The notes under the pieces: model-generated
What the model saw: only the letters and a program-made list of their open reading frames with translations
The model's database searches: none
What the model was told of the DNA's origin: nothing
Program-made: the position numbers and the translations under genes
Part shown: one piece after another, positions 19,701 to 27,444 of the stretch
Layout: each line of letters begins with the position of its first letter
How positions within the stretch are numbered: the stretch's first letter is position 1
Source of the DNA: a virus
Strand: one strand, 5' to 3'
Length of the DNA: 28,759 bases
Virus record (IMG/VR): IMGVR_UViG_3300037963_001405
Span: 666 to 29,424 of that record

Positions 19701-22700
19701 TTCAACAGATGATGGTGATATAACAACTGTTAACTCCTACGATCAGTTTAATTTTACAACAGAAATTAAAGATATAGATCTTAACAGAAATACTGATATC
19801 ATTGATATTAGACCTAGAGTTTCTTCGTTTGTCACTGCCAGTACTAATACTAGATCTCCTTTAGAGTTCCTTGGTAGAACATTTACCGCATCCGGTCAAT
19901 CAGCAACTACAGTACTATCTTCTGATGAGGCAATATTAGCAGATATTTCTTACTTCCAAGGTAGAGTTGATAGAGTTTACTTAACAAAAGAAGGTCAATT
20001 CCAGATAATGTATGGAACTCCTTCTGATAATCCTGATAGACCTGATCCAATTGATGATGCGATTGAAATTTGTAGGGTTAATCTCCCACCATTCCTTTAT
20101 GATACATCTCAAGCATCTTTATCTTTTATGCAACATAAGAGATATCAGATGCAAGATATCAAAAAACTTGAAGATAGAATCAAGAGTCTTGAATATTATA
20201 CTACTTTATCTCTCCTCGAAAAAGAAACAGCAAACTTCTTTGTTCCAGATGACAATGGTCTAAACAGATTTAAATCTGGTTTCTTTGTTGATAACTTCAA
20301 TGATTTCCAGGCACAAGAACTTAACCTTCGTGTTAATAACTCTATTGATAGAAAGTTTAATGAACTGAGACCAAGACACTATACAAACTCAGTTGACTTG
20401 GTATTTGGACCTGTTGTTGATACAGACCCTACTGATGATTTAGATTTTACAGATATTGAAGGCAATAACGTAAGAAAGCAAAATGATATTGTAACTCTTG
20501 ATTATTCAGAAGTTGAATTTATCAAACAAAACTTTGCCACAAGAACTGAAAGTGTTACTCCTTTCCTTATTAGTTTCTGGAATGGAACTATAGAACTTAC
20601 TCCAGCATCTGACAACTGGGTAGACACAACTAGACTTGAAGCAAAAATTATTGAAGCTGAGGGTAATTATAACGAAGTATTCAGAGATCACGTTGAAGCT
20701 GGTACGATTGATCCTCAAACTGGATTTGGTCCTATGATTTGGGACTCTTGGGAAACAAACTGGACTGGTGTTGAAGTTGTTGATGAAACAAGAACCAGAG
20801 TTATTAATAATGGTCCTGATGTTATTCACCAAGGTGAGTCCTGGAGACCAGGAAGAAGTACATCAACTAGACAAGTTACTGATCGGGTCATTGAAGAGCA
20901 ACTCAGAACAACCAGAGAGTTTGGAACACGTTCTAGGTCTGGTGTTAGAACTATCGTTACTGAATCGTTTGATCAGGAGTCTGTTGGAGACAGAGTTGTC
21001 AGCAGAGACCTTATTCCATACATGAGATCTAGAAACGTTGAATTCGTTTCTAAGAAGATGAAACCACTTACGAGAATGTATGGATTCTTTGATGGTGTTG
21101 ACATTACGGAATACTGTGTTCCTAAACTTCTGGAAATCACCATGACATCTGGAACTTTCCAGGTTGGTGAAACTGTTGTTGGTGAAATGACAACGACCGG
21201 TTTGAGTGAAACTTCTGCAGAATCGAATGCAAACATCAGATTTAGAGTTGCTCAATCAAACCATAGAGAAGGTCCTTACGATGCTCCTACTAAAACTTAT
21301 GTAGAAAACCCATATTTAAATCTTCCATTATCCGCATCTTACTCCTCTACTTCTACTATTCTTAATGTAGATACATTCTCTCTTGCATCTCAAGCAAGAG
21401 GTGACTTCTATGGTTGGGTAAAAGAAGGAATGACATTGGTTGGGTCAACAAGTGGTGCTATTGCTACCGTTGAAAATGTCAGATTGATTTCTGATCTTGC
21501 TGCTGTTCTTATTGGTAGTTACTATATTCCAGATCCTAACAATATTACTTTCCCAAGATTTGAATGTGGGACAAAGACTTTCACTCTTACTAATGATATT
21601 GACAACAACCAGGATAATGCAAGCACCATCGCAGAAGAAGCATTTAGTGCATCTGGTACTTTAGAAACTGTTCAAGAGAACATCATTTCTGTTAGAAATG
21701 CAAGAGTTGAACTGAAGAACGAGTTCCAGAGTAGAAACGTCAGTAGAGATCTTGGCACAGAGGTTCTTAATAGTAGAGTCATTGGTTCAAGAACAAGAAC
21801 TCAGACAATTATTTCTTACTATGATCCACTTGCACAGTCGTTCTTAGTGGAAGATGAAACTGGAGTATTCTTGACCAGTTGTGATGTCTTCTTTAGATCT
21901 AAAGACGACATGGATATTCCTGTTGTCTTCCAGTTAAGAACCATGGAAAATGGTTCACCGACTGCAAGAATTCTGCCTTTCTCTGAGATTGTTTTAGATC
22001 CAGATGATATTCAAACATCAGCTGACGGATCGATTGCGACTAATATTCAGTTTAAAGCACCTGTATATGTTGAGGGTGGCACTGAATATGCCGTATGTTT
22101 AGCATCTAACTCCACTAAGTATAGTGTTTACATCTCTAGAATTGGTGAGAATGATCTTCTGACAGATACATTTATCTCTAACCAACCATATCTTGGATCT
22201 CTGTTTAAATCACAGAATGCTTCTACATGGGAACCAAGTCAGTGGGAAGATCTTAAGTTTACTCTTTATAGAGCAGATTTCATTGATAATGGATCTGTTG
22301 AGTTCTATAGTCCAGAACTCACAAGAGGAAATGCACAGATTGCAAAACTTACCCCCGATCCCATTGTTCTTCAGTCTAGATCAATTAGAGTTGGTCTTGG
22401 CACTACAGTAGCAGATTCATATGAGTTTGGTAATACATTCTTCCAAGCAACAACGAATGCAACTGGTGACCTTGTAGGGGTTGCAGGATCCGCTGTAGGA
22501 AATCTTTCAATCAGTAATGCTGGTTTGGGATACACTCCTGCTGATGGTGGTCAAACATTCACTGGTGTTAATCTCGTCACCATAACTGGTAATGGAAGAG
22601 GAGCAACCGCAGACATTACTGTTAGAAATGGCAGCATTGTTGCTTCTGGTGCAACCATTAATAATGCTGGTGGTTCTGGATATCAAGTAGGAGATGTTGT

Positions 22701-24282
22701 TGGAATTGATACGATTGGAGCAGCATCTGTTGGTAGAAATGCAGCACTTACAATTGCAGGTATTGGACATACTAATGAACTTATTCTGAACAATGTTCAA
22801 GGTGAGTTTGTTGTTGGAGCAGCAAAAACACTGTTCTTCTTCAATAGTTCTGGTATCTCTACTGAACTTAATTCGTCTGGTGCTGCAGGACTTGGAACAG
22901 GTGGAGACGTTCAAATCACAAATATTGAAACTGATTCTGATGGGTTGCACTTTAAAGTCAATCATCAAAATCATGGAATGTATTTCTCTGACAACTCTGT
23001 AAGTATATCTGGTGTTCATCCTGATATAAAACCAACTAAGTTGACTGCAGAATATTCATCCACATCCACAGATCAGATTGTAGTTGGTGGTGCAACAACA
23101 TTCTCAACTTTTGAAGGTGTTGGAGTTGGAACAACTAACGTTGGTTATCTCTTGATTGGTGATGAGATTATTGAATATACTAATGTTTCTGGAAACAGCA
23201 TTGGTGGTGATATTGTAAGAGGAACTAATCCGAAGACATATCCTGTTGGAACTCCTGTATATAAGTATGAACTTGGTGGAATTAACCTTCAGAGAATTAA
23301 CAGAACTCATGACTTAAGTGATGTCACTAAACTTGATCCGTTTACATTTGATAGTTATCAAGTTAAGATTGACACTAGCTCAACAACAGGAACCGACAGA
23401 AGCACTGACGTTGGATTCCCTAAACTTTATATAACAGGTGATAGATCTACCGGAGGATCTAGAGTTAGAGCCACTCAAAATATGCCTTTTGAAATCATTA
23501 CTCCACAAGTTCAAAATGTAACTGTTCCTGGAACTAGTATTACAGGTGAACTTAGAACAATCACTTCTCAGAGTTTTAGTGGAACTGAAATACCTTTCGT
23601 TGATGCTGGATTCCAAGACATCACTATAAATCAAAAGAATTATTTTGATACTCCAAGAATGATTGCTTCTAAGGTAAATGAAGATGCACAACTTACTAAT
23701 ATTGTTGGTGGTAAATCAATGCAGATGAGACTTTTCCTCTCATCTACAGATACTCGCATAAGTCCTGTTATTGATGCTCAAAGAGTAAATGCGATCCTTA
23801 CTTCTAATAGAGTAAACAATATTATTACAAACTATGCGACTGACCCTAGAGTAAATAATCCTGTTGAGGATCCAACAGCATTCCAATATCTTTCTAAAGA
23901 AATTGTTCTGGAAAACCCAGCATCCTCTATTAAAGTTATTGTTGCTGCTCATATTAATGAAGGATCTGATATTAGAGCATTCTTTGCAACTAATAACAAC
24001 CCAGGATTAGTTCCTGTGTTTACTCCTTTCCCTGGATATGCAAACCTTAATGAAAGAGGAGAAGTTATTGCATCTGAAAACAATAATGGTGAATCTGATT
24101 CCTTTATAACTAAATCAAATACTCTTGCATTTGATAGTAGAAAACTTGACTACAAAGAATATACATTTACTATTGACAGATTACCATCATTCAGAACATA
24201 TAGAATTAAACTGGCTCTGACATCTACAAGTCAGTGCTTTGTACCAAGAGTGAAAGAACTTAGAGTTATTGCCTTAGCATAA
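16732..24282 (+). CDS. Giant DUF4815 virion structural protein (gp9-gp12 position)
   Basis: The N-terminus (NLNVAPYFDDFDATNDYHKV, then FPVQARELTTLQSILQNQIE) is characteristic of DUF4815 phage structural proteins; the domain seems to run to about residue 570 (FDESGHYYVKPFDV and KISPGKAYVKGYEIESL lie inside it). Further on are a short helical/coiled stretch at about 1134-1165 (RYQMQDIKKLEDRIKSLEYY), a beta-sandwich-like region at about 1696-1850 starting YYDPLAQSFLVEDETG, two GxGY repeats at 1931-1934 and 1981-1984, and an IGDEI-type module at 2137-2179. The last 300 residues are beta-rich and end in VKELRVIALA. T4 has gp9, gp10, gp11 and gp12 in this part of the order, so a peripheral baseplate or fibre-connector role is likely, but this is inferred from position. 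The gene starts 6 bases after gp8 without a strong ribosome binding site. Confidence 0.88.
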   Translation: MPQQTNLNVAPYFDDFDATNDYHKVLFKPGFPVQARELTTLQSILQNQIERFGQHFFKEGAKVIPGNTGYSQIYYCVQLENVYQGVPVAAYVDQLIGTKITGQNSGVTAFVDSVLLPEDSERGNLTLYINYLTSSTNNNSTQIFSDGEPIICNEALSSGLLGNTTIAAGTPLAVTLETAAAATGSVFQIDSGVYFIRGNFVNVNKESLVLDQYTTTPSYRIGLLIDESIVTSDIDEELNDNSQGFNNYAAPGADRLRISVRLFKKALDDFNDDNFILLATVINGVLQINKRKTVVGGGVGFQDLTDVLARRTFDESGHYYVKPFDVTVVNSLNDRVGNGGIFNTGQFSPGGVTVSDDLALYKISPGKAYVKGYEIESLNAVYLDVDKPRTTRTLEDQNLIYNTGPTLKLNRVYRNPTVGLGNTYFVSLRDQRVGSSQEAAPGNEVGVARVYDFRLESGSYNTSDGNLNEWNLALYDVQTNVDLSINQAHTLSTPTFVKGANSGATGFLRYAVSAGTALTVYESEGSFIPNERLIFNGIDDGRIAIAITEHNISDAKSVYGMVGYDGSDSSVGINTFSADVIQSTKFTVGIATVSPLVGGVSTVKSNNPAFPGTLIKENDLIEYTDNTTGGLLTEDPIVARVVSVGTTHIDIEGVTAVAGISSGLLPSAALNVTDFKVITTQLASSSDDSLFTKLPKINVSDVSLDDASLTIRKTFDVTIASNELSTQVVAGTNETFLPFDEERYLLIRDDGTTESLNGDQLDISPNGKTLQIRDLGSNSDATLIASLKKVKPKAKQKIKNRVSSITIANSKLVGSGIGTTTLNNGLTYGSFPFGTRVEDEVISLNVPDVIEIHGIFESADTSAASCPQVTLQSINSTSTTTQELLIGERLIGQTSGAVAVVAEKLDNSNISFIYKNEIAFVEGETVEFEESAISALISSLVTPSFNVSSNYSFQTGQERTFYDYGKIRRKADASAPTKQLKIYFKNASFSSTDDGDITTVNSYDQFNFTTEIKDIDLNRNTDIIDIRPRVSSFVTASTNTRSPLEFLGRTFTASGQSATTVLSSDEAILADISYFQGRVDRVYLTKEGQFQIMYGTPSDNPDRPDPIDDAIEICRVNLPPFLYDTSQASLSFMQHKRYQMQDIKKLEDRIKSLEYYTTLSLLEKETANFFVPDDNGLNRFKSGFFVDNFNDFQAQELNLRVNNSIDRKFNELRPRHYTNSVDLVFGPVVDTDPTDDLDFTDIEGNNVRKQNDIVTLDYSEVEFIKQNFATRTESVTPFLISFWNGTIELTPASDNWVDTTRLEAKIIEAEGNYNEVFRDHVEAGTIDPQTGFGPMIWDSWETNWTGVEVVDETRTRVINNGPDVIHQGESWRPGRSTSTRQVTDRVIEEQLRTTREFGTRSRSGVRTIVTESFDQESVGDRVVSRDLIPYMRSRNVEFVSKKMKPLTRMYGFFDGVDITEYCVPKLLEITMTSGTFQVGETVVGEMTTTGLSETSAESNANIRFRVAQSNHREGPYDAPTKTYVENPYLNLPLSASYSSTSTILNVDTFSLASQARGDFYGWVKEGMTLVGSTSGAIATVENVRLISDLAAVLIGSYYIPDPNNITFPRFECGTKTFTLTNDIDNNQDNASTIAEEAFSASGTLETVQENIISVRNARVELKNEFQSRNVSRDLGTEVLNSRVIGSRTRTQTIISYYDPLAQSFLVEDETGVFLTSCDVFFRSKDDMDIPVVFQLRTMENGSPTARILPFSEIVLDPDDIQTSADGSIATNIQFKAPVYVEGGTEYAVCLASNSTKYSVYISRIGENDLLTDTFISNQPYLGSLFKSQNASTWEPSQWEDLKFTLYRADFIDNGSVEFYSPELTRGNAQIAKLTPDPIVLQSRSIRVGLGTTVADSYEFGNTFFQATTNATGDLVGVAGSAVGNLSISNAGLGYTPADGGQTFTGVNLVTITGNGRGATADITVRNGSIVASGATINNAGGSGYQVGDVVGIDTIGAASVGRNAALTIAGIGHTNELILNNVQGEFVVGAAKTLFFFNSSGISTELNSSGAAGLGTGGDVQITNIETDSDGLHFKVNHQNHGMYFSDNSVSISGVHPDIKPTKLTAEYSSTSTDQIVVGGATTFSTFEGVGVGTTNVGYLLIGDEIIEYTNVSGNSIGGDIVRGTNPKTYPVGTPVYKYELGGINLQRINRTHDLSDVTKLDPFTFDSYQVKIDTSSTTGTDRSTDVGFPKLYITGDRSTGGSRVRATQNMPFEIITPQVQNVTVPGTSITGELRTITSQSFSGTEIPFVDAGFQDITINQKNYFDTPRMIASKVNEDAQLTNIVGGKSMQMRLFLSSTDTRISPVIDAQRVNAILTSNRVNNIITNYATDPRVNNPVEDPTAFQYLSKEIVLENPASSIKVIVAAHINEGSDIRAFFATNNNPGLVPVFTPFPGYANLNERGEVIASENNNGESDSFITKSNTLAFDSRKLDYKEYTFTIDRLPSFRTYRIKLALTSTSQCFVPRVKELRVIALA

Positions 24283-24283
24283 T

Positions 24284-24508
24284 ATGGATTTTTATGAAAT
24301 GGAGGGTCATAAGGATCTCGCAAGAGATCCTGAAACCGGAGCAATCGTTAATGTAAATACTTTGGAATATACACAGTATCTTTCAAGAAATGAAGTGAAA
24401 ACTGAAAAGAATCAGAAAGTACAGACAATGGAGCAAGATCTTGCTAATGTGAAGAGTGAACTAAATGAAATCAAGTCATTACTAAAGGAGTTATTACATG
24501 GATCCTGA
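24284..24508 (+). CDS. Small protein with C-terminal coiled coil
   Basis: The 74-residue product begins MDFYEMEGHKDLARDPETGA and ends in a Leu/Ile heptad-like helix (about residues 45-72: MEQDLANVKSELNEIKSLLK), predicted by eye to form a coiled coil. No family is recognised. The ATG follows the previous stop by one base and has no clear Shine-Dalgarno, which suggests reinitiation or coupling to the upstream giant gene. A perfect 8-bp hairpin with a GCAA loop lies inside the coding sequence shortly after the start. The end overlaps the next gene by 11 bases. A small assembly factor or minor virion component is possible but unproven. Confidence 0.7.
   Translation: MDFYEMEGHKDLARDPETGAIVNVNTLEYTQYLSRNEVKTEKNQKVQTMEQDLANVKSELNEIKSLLKELLHGS
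24312..24331 (+). other. Perfect hairpin with GCAA tetraloop in the coiled-coil ORF
   Basis: AGGATCTC (24312-24319) pairs fully with GAGATCCT (24324-24331) around a GCAA loop of the stable GNRA class. It begins 28 bases after the ATG at 24284. Confidence 0.4.
24483..24490 (+). promoter_or_regulatory. Strong ribosome binding site for the 60-aa ORF
   Basis: TAAAGGAG lies inside the end of the coiled-coil ORF, seven bases before the ATG at 24498. It is one of the best Shine-Dalgarno matches in the window and supports the overlapping start. Confidence 0.7.
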
Positions 24509-24680
24509 TAGCATAGAGTTGAAAAATTTGTCTAAGATGTTTGCATATCAACAGATTGCAAAAGATATAGATAATTGTGAGGATCGTGACATGCTAAAAA
24601 ATATTGCAAAATCTTTTGCAAAACTTTATTATAAACAGCAAGAAACAATCTCTATAATAGGAATACCAGATGCCGTCTAA
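24498..24680 (+). CDS. Small helical hypothetical protein (60 aa)
   Basis: This frame has a strong ribosome binding site (TAAAGGAG, 24483-24490) seven bases before its ATG and overlaps the previous gene by 11 bases and the next by 11, a layout typical of real, coupled phage genes. The 60-residue product starts MDPDSIELKNLSKMFAYQQI and is mostly helical and charged, with KSFAKLYYKQQETI near the end. It has no membrane segment or recognised motif. Its place between structural genes suggests a morphogenesis role, but none can be assigned. Confidence 0.7.
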   Translation: MDPDSIELKNLSKMFAYQQIAKDIDNCEDRDMLKNIAKSFAKLYYKQQETISIIGIPDAV

Positions 24681-25068
24681 TAATATCACATTCGATCCAG
24701 ATTCTGGAGTTCCATATGGTCTTAATTTAACCGTATATGGAGGATCGGATTTTACTGCGAATTTAAACGTAAAGACCACTTCAAATGGTAACTTTGATCT
24801 GACAGATTATAGTGGATCTGCTGCTATATCAAAAAGTGTTGCTGTTGGAGCAACACTCGGTATCACAACTTCATTCACTGTTGGATTTACAAGTGCATAT
24901 GATGGTCAAATGAAACTTTCTCTTGGTACAACTTCTACAAGAAATTTGGCTGAAGGAAGATATGTTTATGATGTTCTAGTGAAAGAAGAAGTTGGTGGAG
25001 GTGCCACTACATATACACTTGCGAATGGAAATATATATGTCTATAACCCTGTATCTTCAGCACCCTAA
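24670..25068 (+). CDS. Probable small virion structural protein, beta-sandwich-like
   Basis: The 132-residue product (MPSNNITFDPDSGVPYGLNL) is made of alternating short beta-strand-like segments rich in Thr, Ser, Gly and Val: YGGSDFTANLNVKT, SGSAAISKSVAVGA, ITTSFTVGFTSAYDGQMKLS, EGRYVYDVLVKEE, and a final YTLANGNIYVYNPV strand. This looks like a single immunoglobulin-like or tail-accessory beta sandwich. No exact family is recognised. An AGGA ribosome binding site (24659-24662) precedes the ATG, which overlaps the previous gene. The following gap before gp13 holds a weak late-promoter-like octamer. Structural-protein status is inferred from composition and context. Confidence 0.75.
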   Translation: MPSNNITFDPDSGVPYGLNLTVYGGSDFTANLNVKTTSNGNFDLTDYSGSAAISKSVAVGATLGITTSFTVGFTSAYDGQMKLSLGTTSTRNLAEGRYVYDVLVKEEVGGGATTYTLANGNIYVYNPVSSAP

Positions 25069-25071
25069 ATA
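25064..25071 (+). promoter_or_regulatory. Weak candidate late promoter for gp13-gp14
   Basis: CCTAAATA matches 6 of 8 positions of the late octamer and overlaps the stop codon of the preceding gene, 24 bases before the gp13 ATG. It is weaker than the other candidates. Confidence 0.3.
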
Positions 25072-25095
25072 CAGGTAGGGAAACTTGTGGAATAA

Positions 25096-25944
25096 ATGGC
25101 ACAACCAGCAAGTAGGACAGATTTAATTAATTATTGCAAAAGGCAACTGGGAGCACCAGTGCTTGAGATTAATGTTGCCGACGAGCAAATAGATGATCTG
25201 GTTGATGATGCCTTACAATATTTTCAAGAGAGACACTTTGATGGTGTAACTCAAACGTTTTTAAAATATAAAATAACTCAAGAAGATATTGATAGAGGAA
25301 GAGCAAGAGGTGGCACTGATAATGCTGCTGGTATCACAACCACGACTGCATCTTCGACTATTGATGGATCTTCTGTAGACTTTTCGTTTGAAGAGAATAG
25401 TAATTATCTTCAAGTGCCACCAGAGATTATTGGAATAACTAAAGTATTTAAATTTGATGGAACAAACACTGTAACTAATAACATGTTCAGTGTTAAATAT
25501 CAATTATTTTTGAACGATATTTACTATTGGGGATCGACAGAAATATTGACTTATGCAATGACCAAGACTTATCTTGAAGATCTTGATTTTGCACTAAGCA
25601 CTGATAAATTTATTAGATTTAATCAAAGACAAGATAGATTATACTTAGATTTTGATTGGGGATCTGCTGCTAAAGATGATTTTCTTATTATTGATTGTTA
25701 TCGTTTAGTAGACCCAAATTCATATTCAAGAGTTTGGAATGATTCCTTCTTGAAGAGATATGTAACCGCACTTGTTAAAAGACAGTGGGGTCAAAACTTG
25801 ATGAAGTTTCAAGGAGTTAAATTACCTGGTGGAATTGAATTAAACGGTCGTCAGATTTACGACGATGCTCAAAGAGATTTGGAAGTGATCAGGGAGCAAA
25901 TGTCTAACACTTACGAACTTCCTCCATACGATATGATAGGTTGA
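25096..25944 (+). CDS. gp13: gp13-like neck (head completion) protein
   Basis: The 282-residue product shows the gp13 N-terminus: DLINYCKRQLGAPVLEINVA, then DEQIDDLVDDALQYFQERHF, closely resembling T4 gp13 (309 aa). Later blocks also fit: VPPEIIGITKVFKF, LFLNDIYYWGSTEILTYAM, RLYLDFDW, and a C-terminal FLKRYVTALVKRQWGQNLMK helix. gp13 binds with gp14 at the portal after packaging to close the head and form the tail-docking neck. The short Thr/Ser/Ala stretch at about residues 74-98 (TDNAAGITTTTASSTIDGSS) looks like a flexible loop. gp14 starts 4 bases after its stop, consistent with coupled expression of the two partners. Confidence 0.95.
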   Translation: MAQPASRTDLINYCKRQLGAPVLEINVADEQIDDLVDDALQYFQERHFDGVTQTFLKYKITQEDIDRGRARGGTDNAAGITTTTASSTIDGSSVDFSFEENSNYLQVPPEIIGITKVFKFDGTNTVTNNMFSVKYQLFLNDIYYWGSTEILTYAMTKTYLEDLDFALSTDKFIRFNQRQDRLYLDFDWGSAAKDDFLIIDCYRLVDPNSYSRVWNDSFLKRYVTALVKRQWGQNLMKFQGVKLPGGIELNGRQIYDDAQRDLEVIREQMSNTYELPPYDMIG

Positions 25945-25948
25945 TGTC

Positions 25949-27397
25949 ATGTTAAATCCATTCTTTACTCAGGGAACTCGGGGTGAGCAAAATCTTGTTC
26001 AGGATTTAATTAATGAACAATTAAGAATGTATGGAGTAGATATTTTTTATCTACCTAGAAAATATTTAACAGAAAATACTATTATAAGAGAGGTTGTGCA
26101 ATCAAAATTTGATATGGCACTTCCTTTAGAAGCTTATATTGATAACTACGATCAATATTCTGGTGCTGGTGATATTCTTTCTAAATTTGGAATTGAATCT
26201 AAAGACGAAGTAAGACTTATCATATCAAGAGATAGATTTGAAAATTATATTACTCCTTTGATTGAAGATCAAGCAAATGTAAAACTTTCAACCAGACCAA
26301 AAGGTGGGGATTTAATTTGGTTTCCACTTGATGACAGAATTTATGAAATCAAAGATATTGAATATGCAAAACCATATTATCAGTTACAGAATCTCTATGT
26401 TTATGAGTTGTATTGCGAACTCTTCCGTTTGGAAGACGAAGTTATTGCAACTGGTATAGATGAGATTGATAATAACCTCATTGGTGAAGAATATGATGGA
26501 CTTACTGATGATGGAATCAATACTATTCAAGGTCCTACACAGACACTTACTTTAGTTGGATCTCCTGTTCAAGCAACTGCAACTGTCGCTATATTTGATG
26601 GTGGTGTTACACAATTTACAGTAACAAACAGAGGTGGTGGATATAGTAGTGTACCAACTGTAGTCATCTCTGCTGCTCCTTCAGGAGGGACTACAGCAGT
26701 CGGTATTGCCACTATGATTGGTGGTATCAATGTATGTAATTTAAATGCCAATCCAAGGGATCAATCTGTTCAGAGGGTTGATGTAGCAAATTCTGGTGCT
26801 GGATATACTGCAGTGCCAGGTGTTAGATTTACTGGTGGTGGAGATGGTGGAACAGGTGCAGCTGCAACCGCAACGATTGGTGATGGTGTTGTTGGAATAG
26901 TTACTATTACAAACGGTGGATCTGGATACACAGTTCCTCCTACAATTACATTCTCTAATGAAGTGTTTGAATCTGGTGTCACAACAGTGTCTGCTGCTGC
27001 AACAGCAGTTGTAAGTGCTGCTGGAACAATTTCAAATATCTTCTTAACGAATTCTGGTGTTGGATACTCTGTTGCTCCTACCATGTCTATCGCAGCATCT
27101 GGAAGCTCTGGATCTGGAACGTTCCAATTTAATGAAGTTGTAACAGGCTCTTCTAGTAAAACAACTGCAAGGGTTAGAACTTGGAACTCTGAAACAAATG
27201 TTCTTGAAGTAGGAACAGTAAGTGGAGAATTCACCCGTGGTGAAACAATTACAGGAGCTACTTCTGGTGCAGCATATGAACTGAGAGTAGCAGACGTACA
27301 ACCTGCAGATGATGGATTTGCTGATAATATTAATATAGAAACAGAAGCAGATGCTATTATTGACTTCTCTGAGCAAAATCCATTCGGTATGCCATAA
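25949..27397 (+). CDS. gp14: gp14-like neck (head completion) protein with internal repeat insertion
   Basis: Residues 1-170 match gp14: FFTQGTRGEQNLVQDLINEQ, RMYGVDIFYLPRKYL, DMALPLEAYIDNYDQYSGAG, IISRDRFENYI, and a GDLIWFPLDDRIYEIKDIEY block. The last 35 residues, ending AIIDFSEQNPFGMP, also fit the gp14 C-terminus. T4 gp14 has 256 residues; this one has 482, because about residues 199-447 form an insertion with four GxGY repeats (GY at 231-232, 285-286, 326-327, 372-373) followed by a TTARVRTWNSETNVLEVGTV-type beta segment. gp14 works with gp13 and the portal to seal the head. The insertion probably decorates the neck surface; its function is unknown. Confidence 0.93.
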   Translation: MLNPFFTQGTRGEQNLVQDLINEQLRMYGVDIFYLPRKYLTENTIIREVVQSKFDMALPLEAYIDNYDQYSGAGDILSKFGIESKDEVRLIISRDRFENYITPLIEDQANVKLSTRPKGGDLIWFPLDDRIYEIKDIEYAKPYYQLQNLYVYELYCELFRLEDEVIATGIDEIDNNLIGEEYDGLTDDGINTIQGPTQTLTLVGSPVQATATVAIFDGGVTQFTVTNRGGGYSSVPTVVISAAPSGGTTAVGIATMIGGINVCNLNANPRDQSVQRVDVANSGAGYTAVPGVRFTGGGDGGTGAAATATIGDGVVGIVTITNGGSGYTVPPTITFSNEVFESGVTTVSAAATAVVSAAGTISNIFLTNSGVGYSVAPTMSIAASGSSGSGTFQFNEVVTGSSSKTTARVRTWNSETNVLEVGTVSGEFTRGETITGATSGAAYELRVADVQPADDGFADNINIETEADAIIDFSEQNPFGMP

Positions 27398-27398
27398 C

Positions 27399-27406
27399 CA
27401 TAAATA
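27399..27406 (+). promoter_or_regulatory. Candidate late promoter for gp15-gp16
   Basis: CATAAATA, 7 of 8 matches to the late octamer, lies in the 47-base gap between gp14 and gp15, 38 bases before the gp15 ATG. Confidence 0.6.
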
Positions 27407-27408
27407 AA

Positions 27409-27430
27409 AATATCTTAATATAGAGATATT
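27409..27430 (+). other. AT-rich hairpin in the gp14-gp15 gap
   Basis: AATATCT (27409-27415) pairs with AGATATT (27424-27430) across an 8-base loop, just after the promoter-like octamer and just before the gp15 ribosome binding site. It is weak because only one pair is G-C, and there is no clean T-run. Confidence 0.3.
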
Positions 27431-27444
27431 GTAGGACTTTAAAA

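Noticed and set aside
22507-23019. 170-residue open frame on the minus strand
   Set aside because: It lies wholly inside the DUF4815 gene, has a Ser/Asn/Cys/Arg-rich composition typical of antisense frames, and no ribosome binding site or promoter context. The same holds for the minus frames at 26770-27234, 18405-18806, 9496-9891 and 23380-23691.
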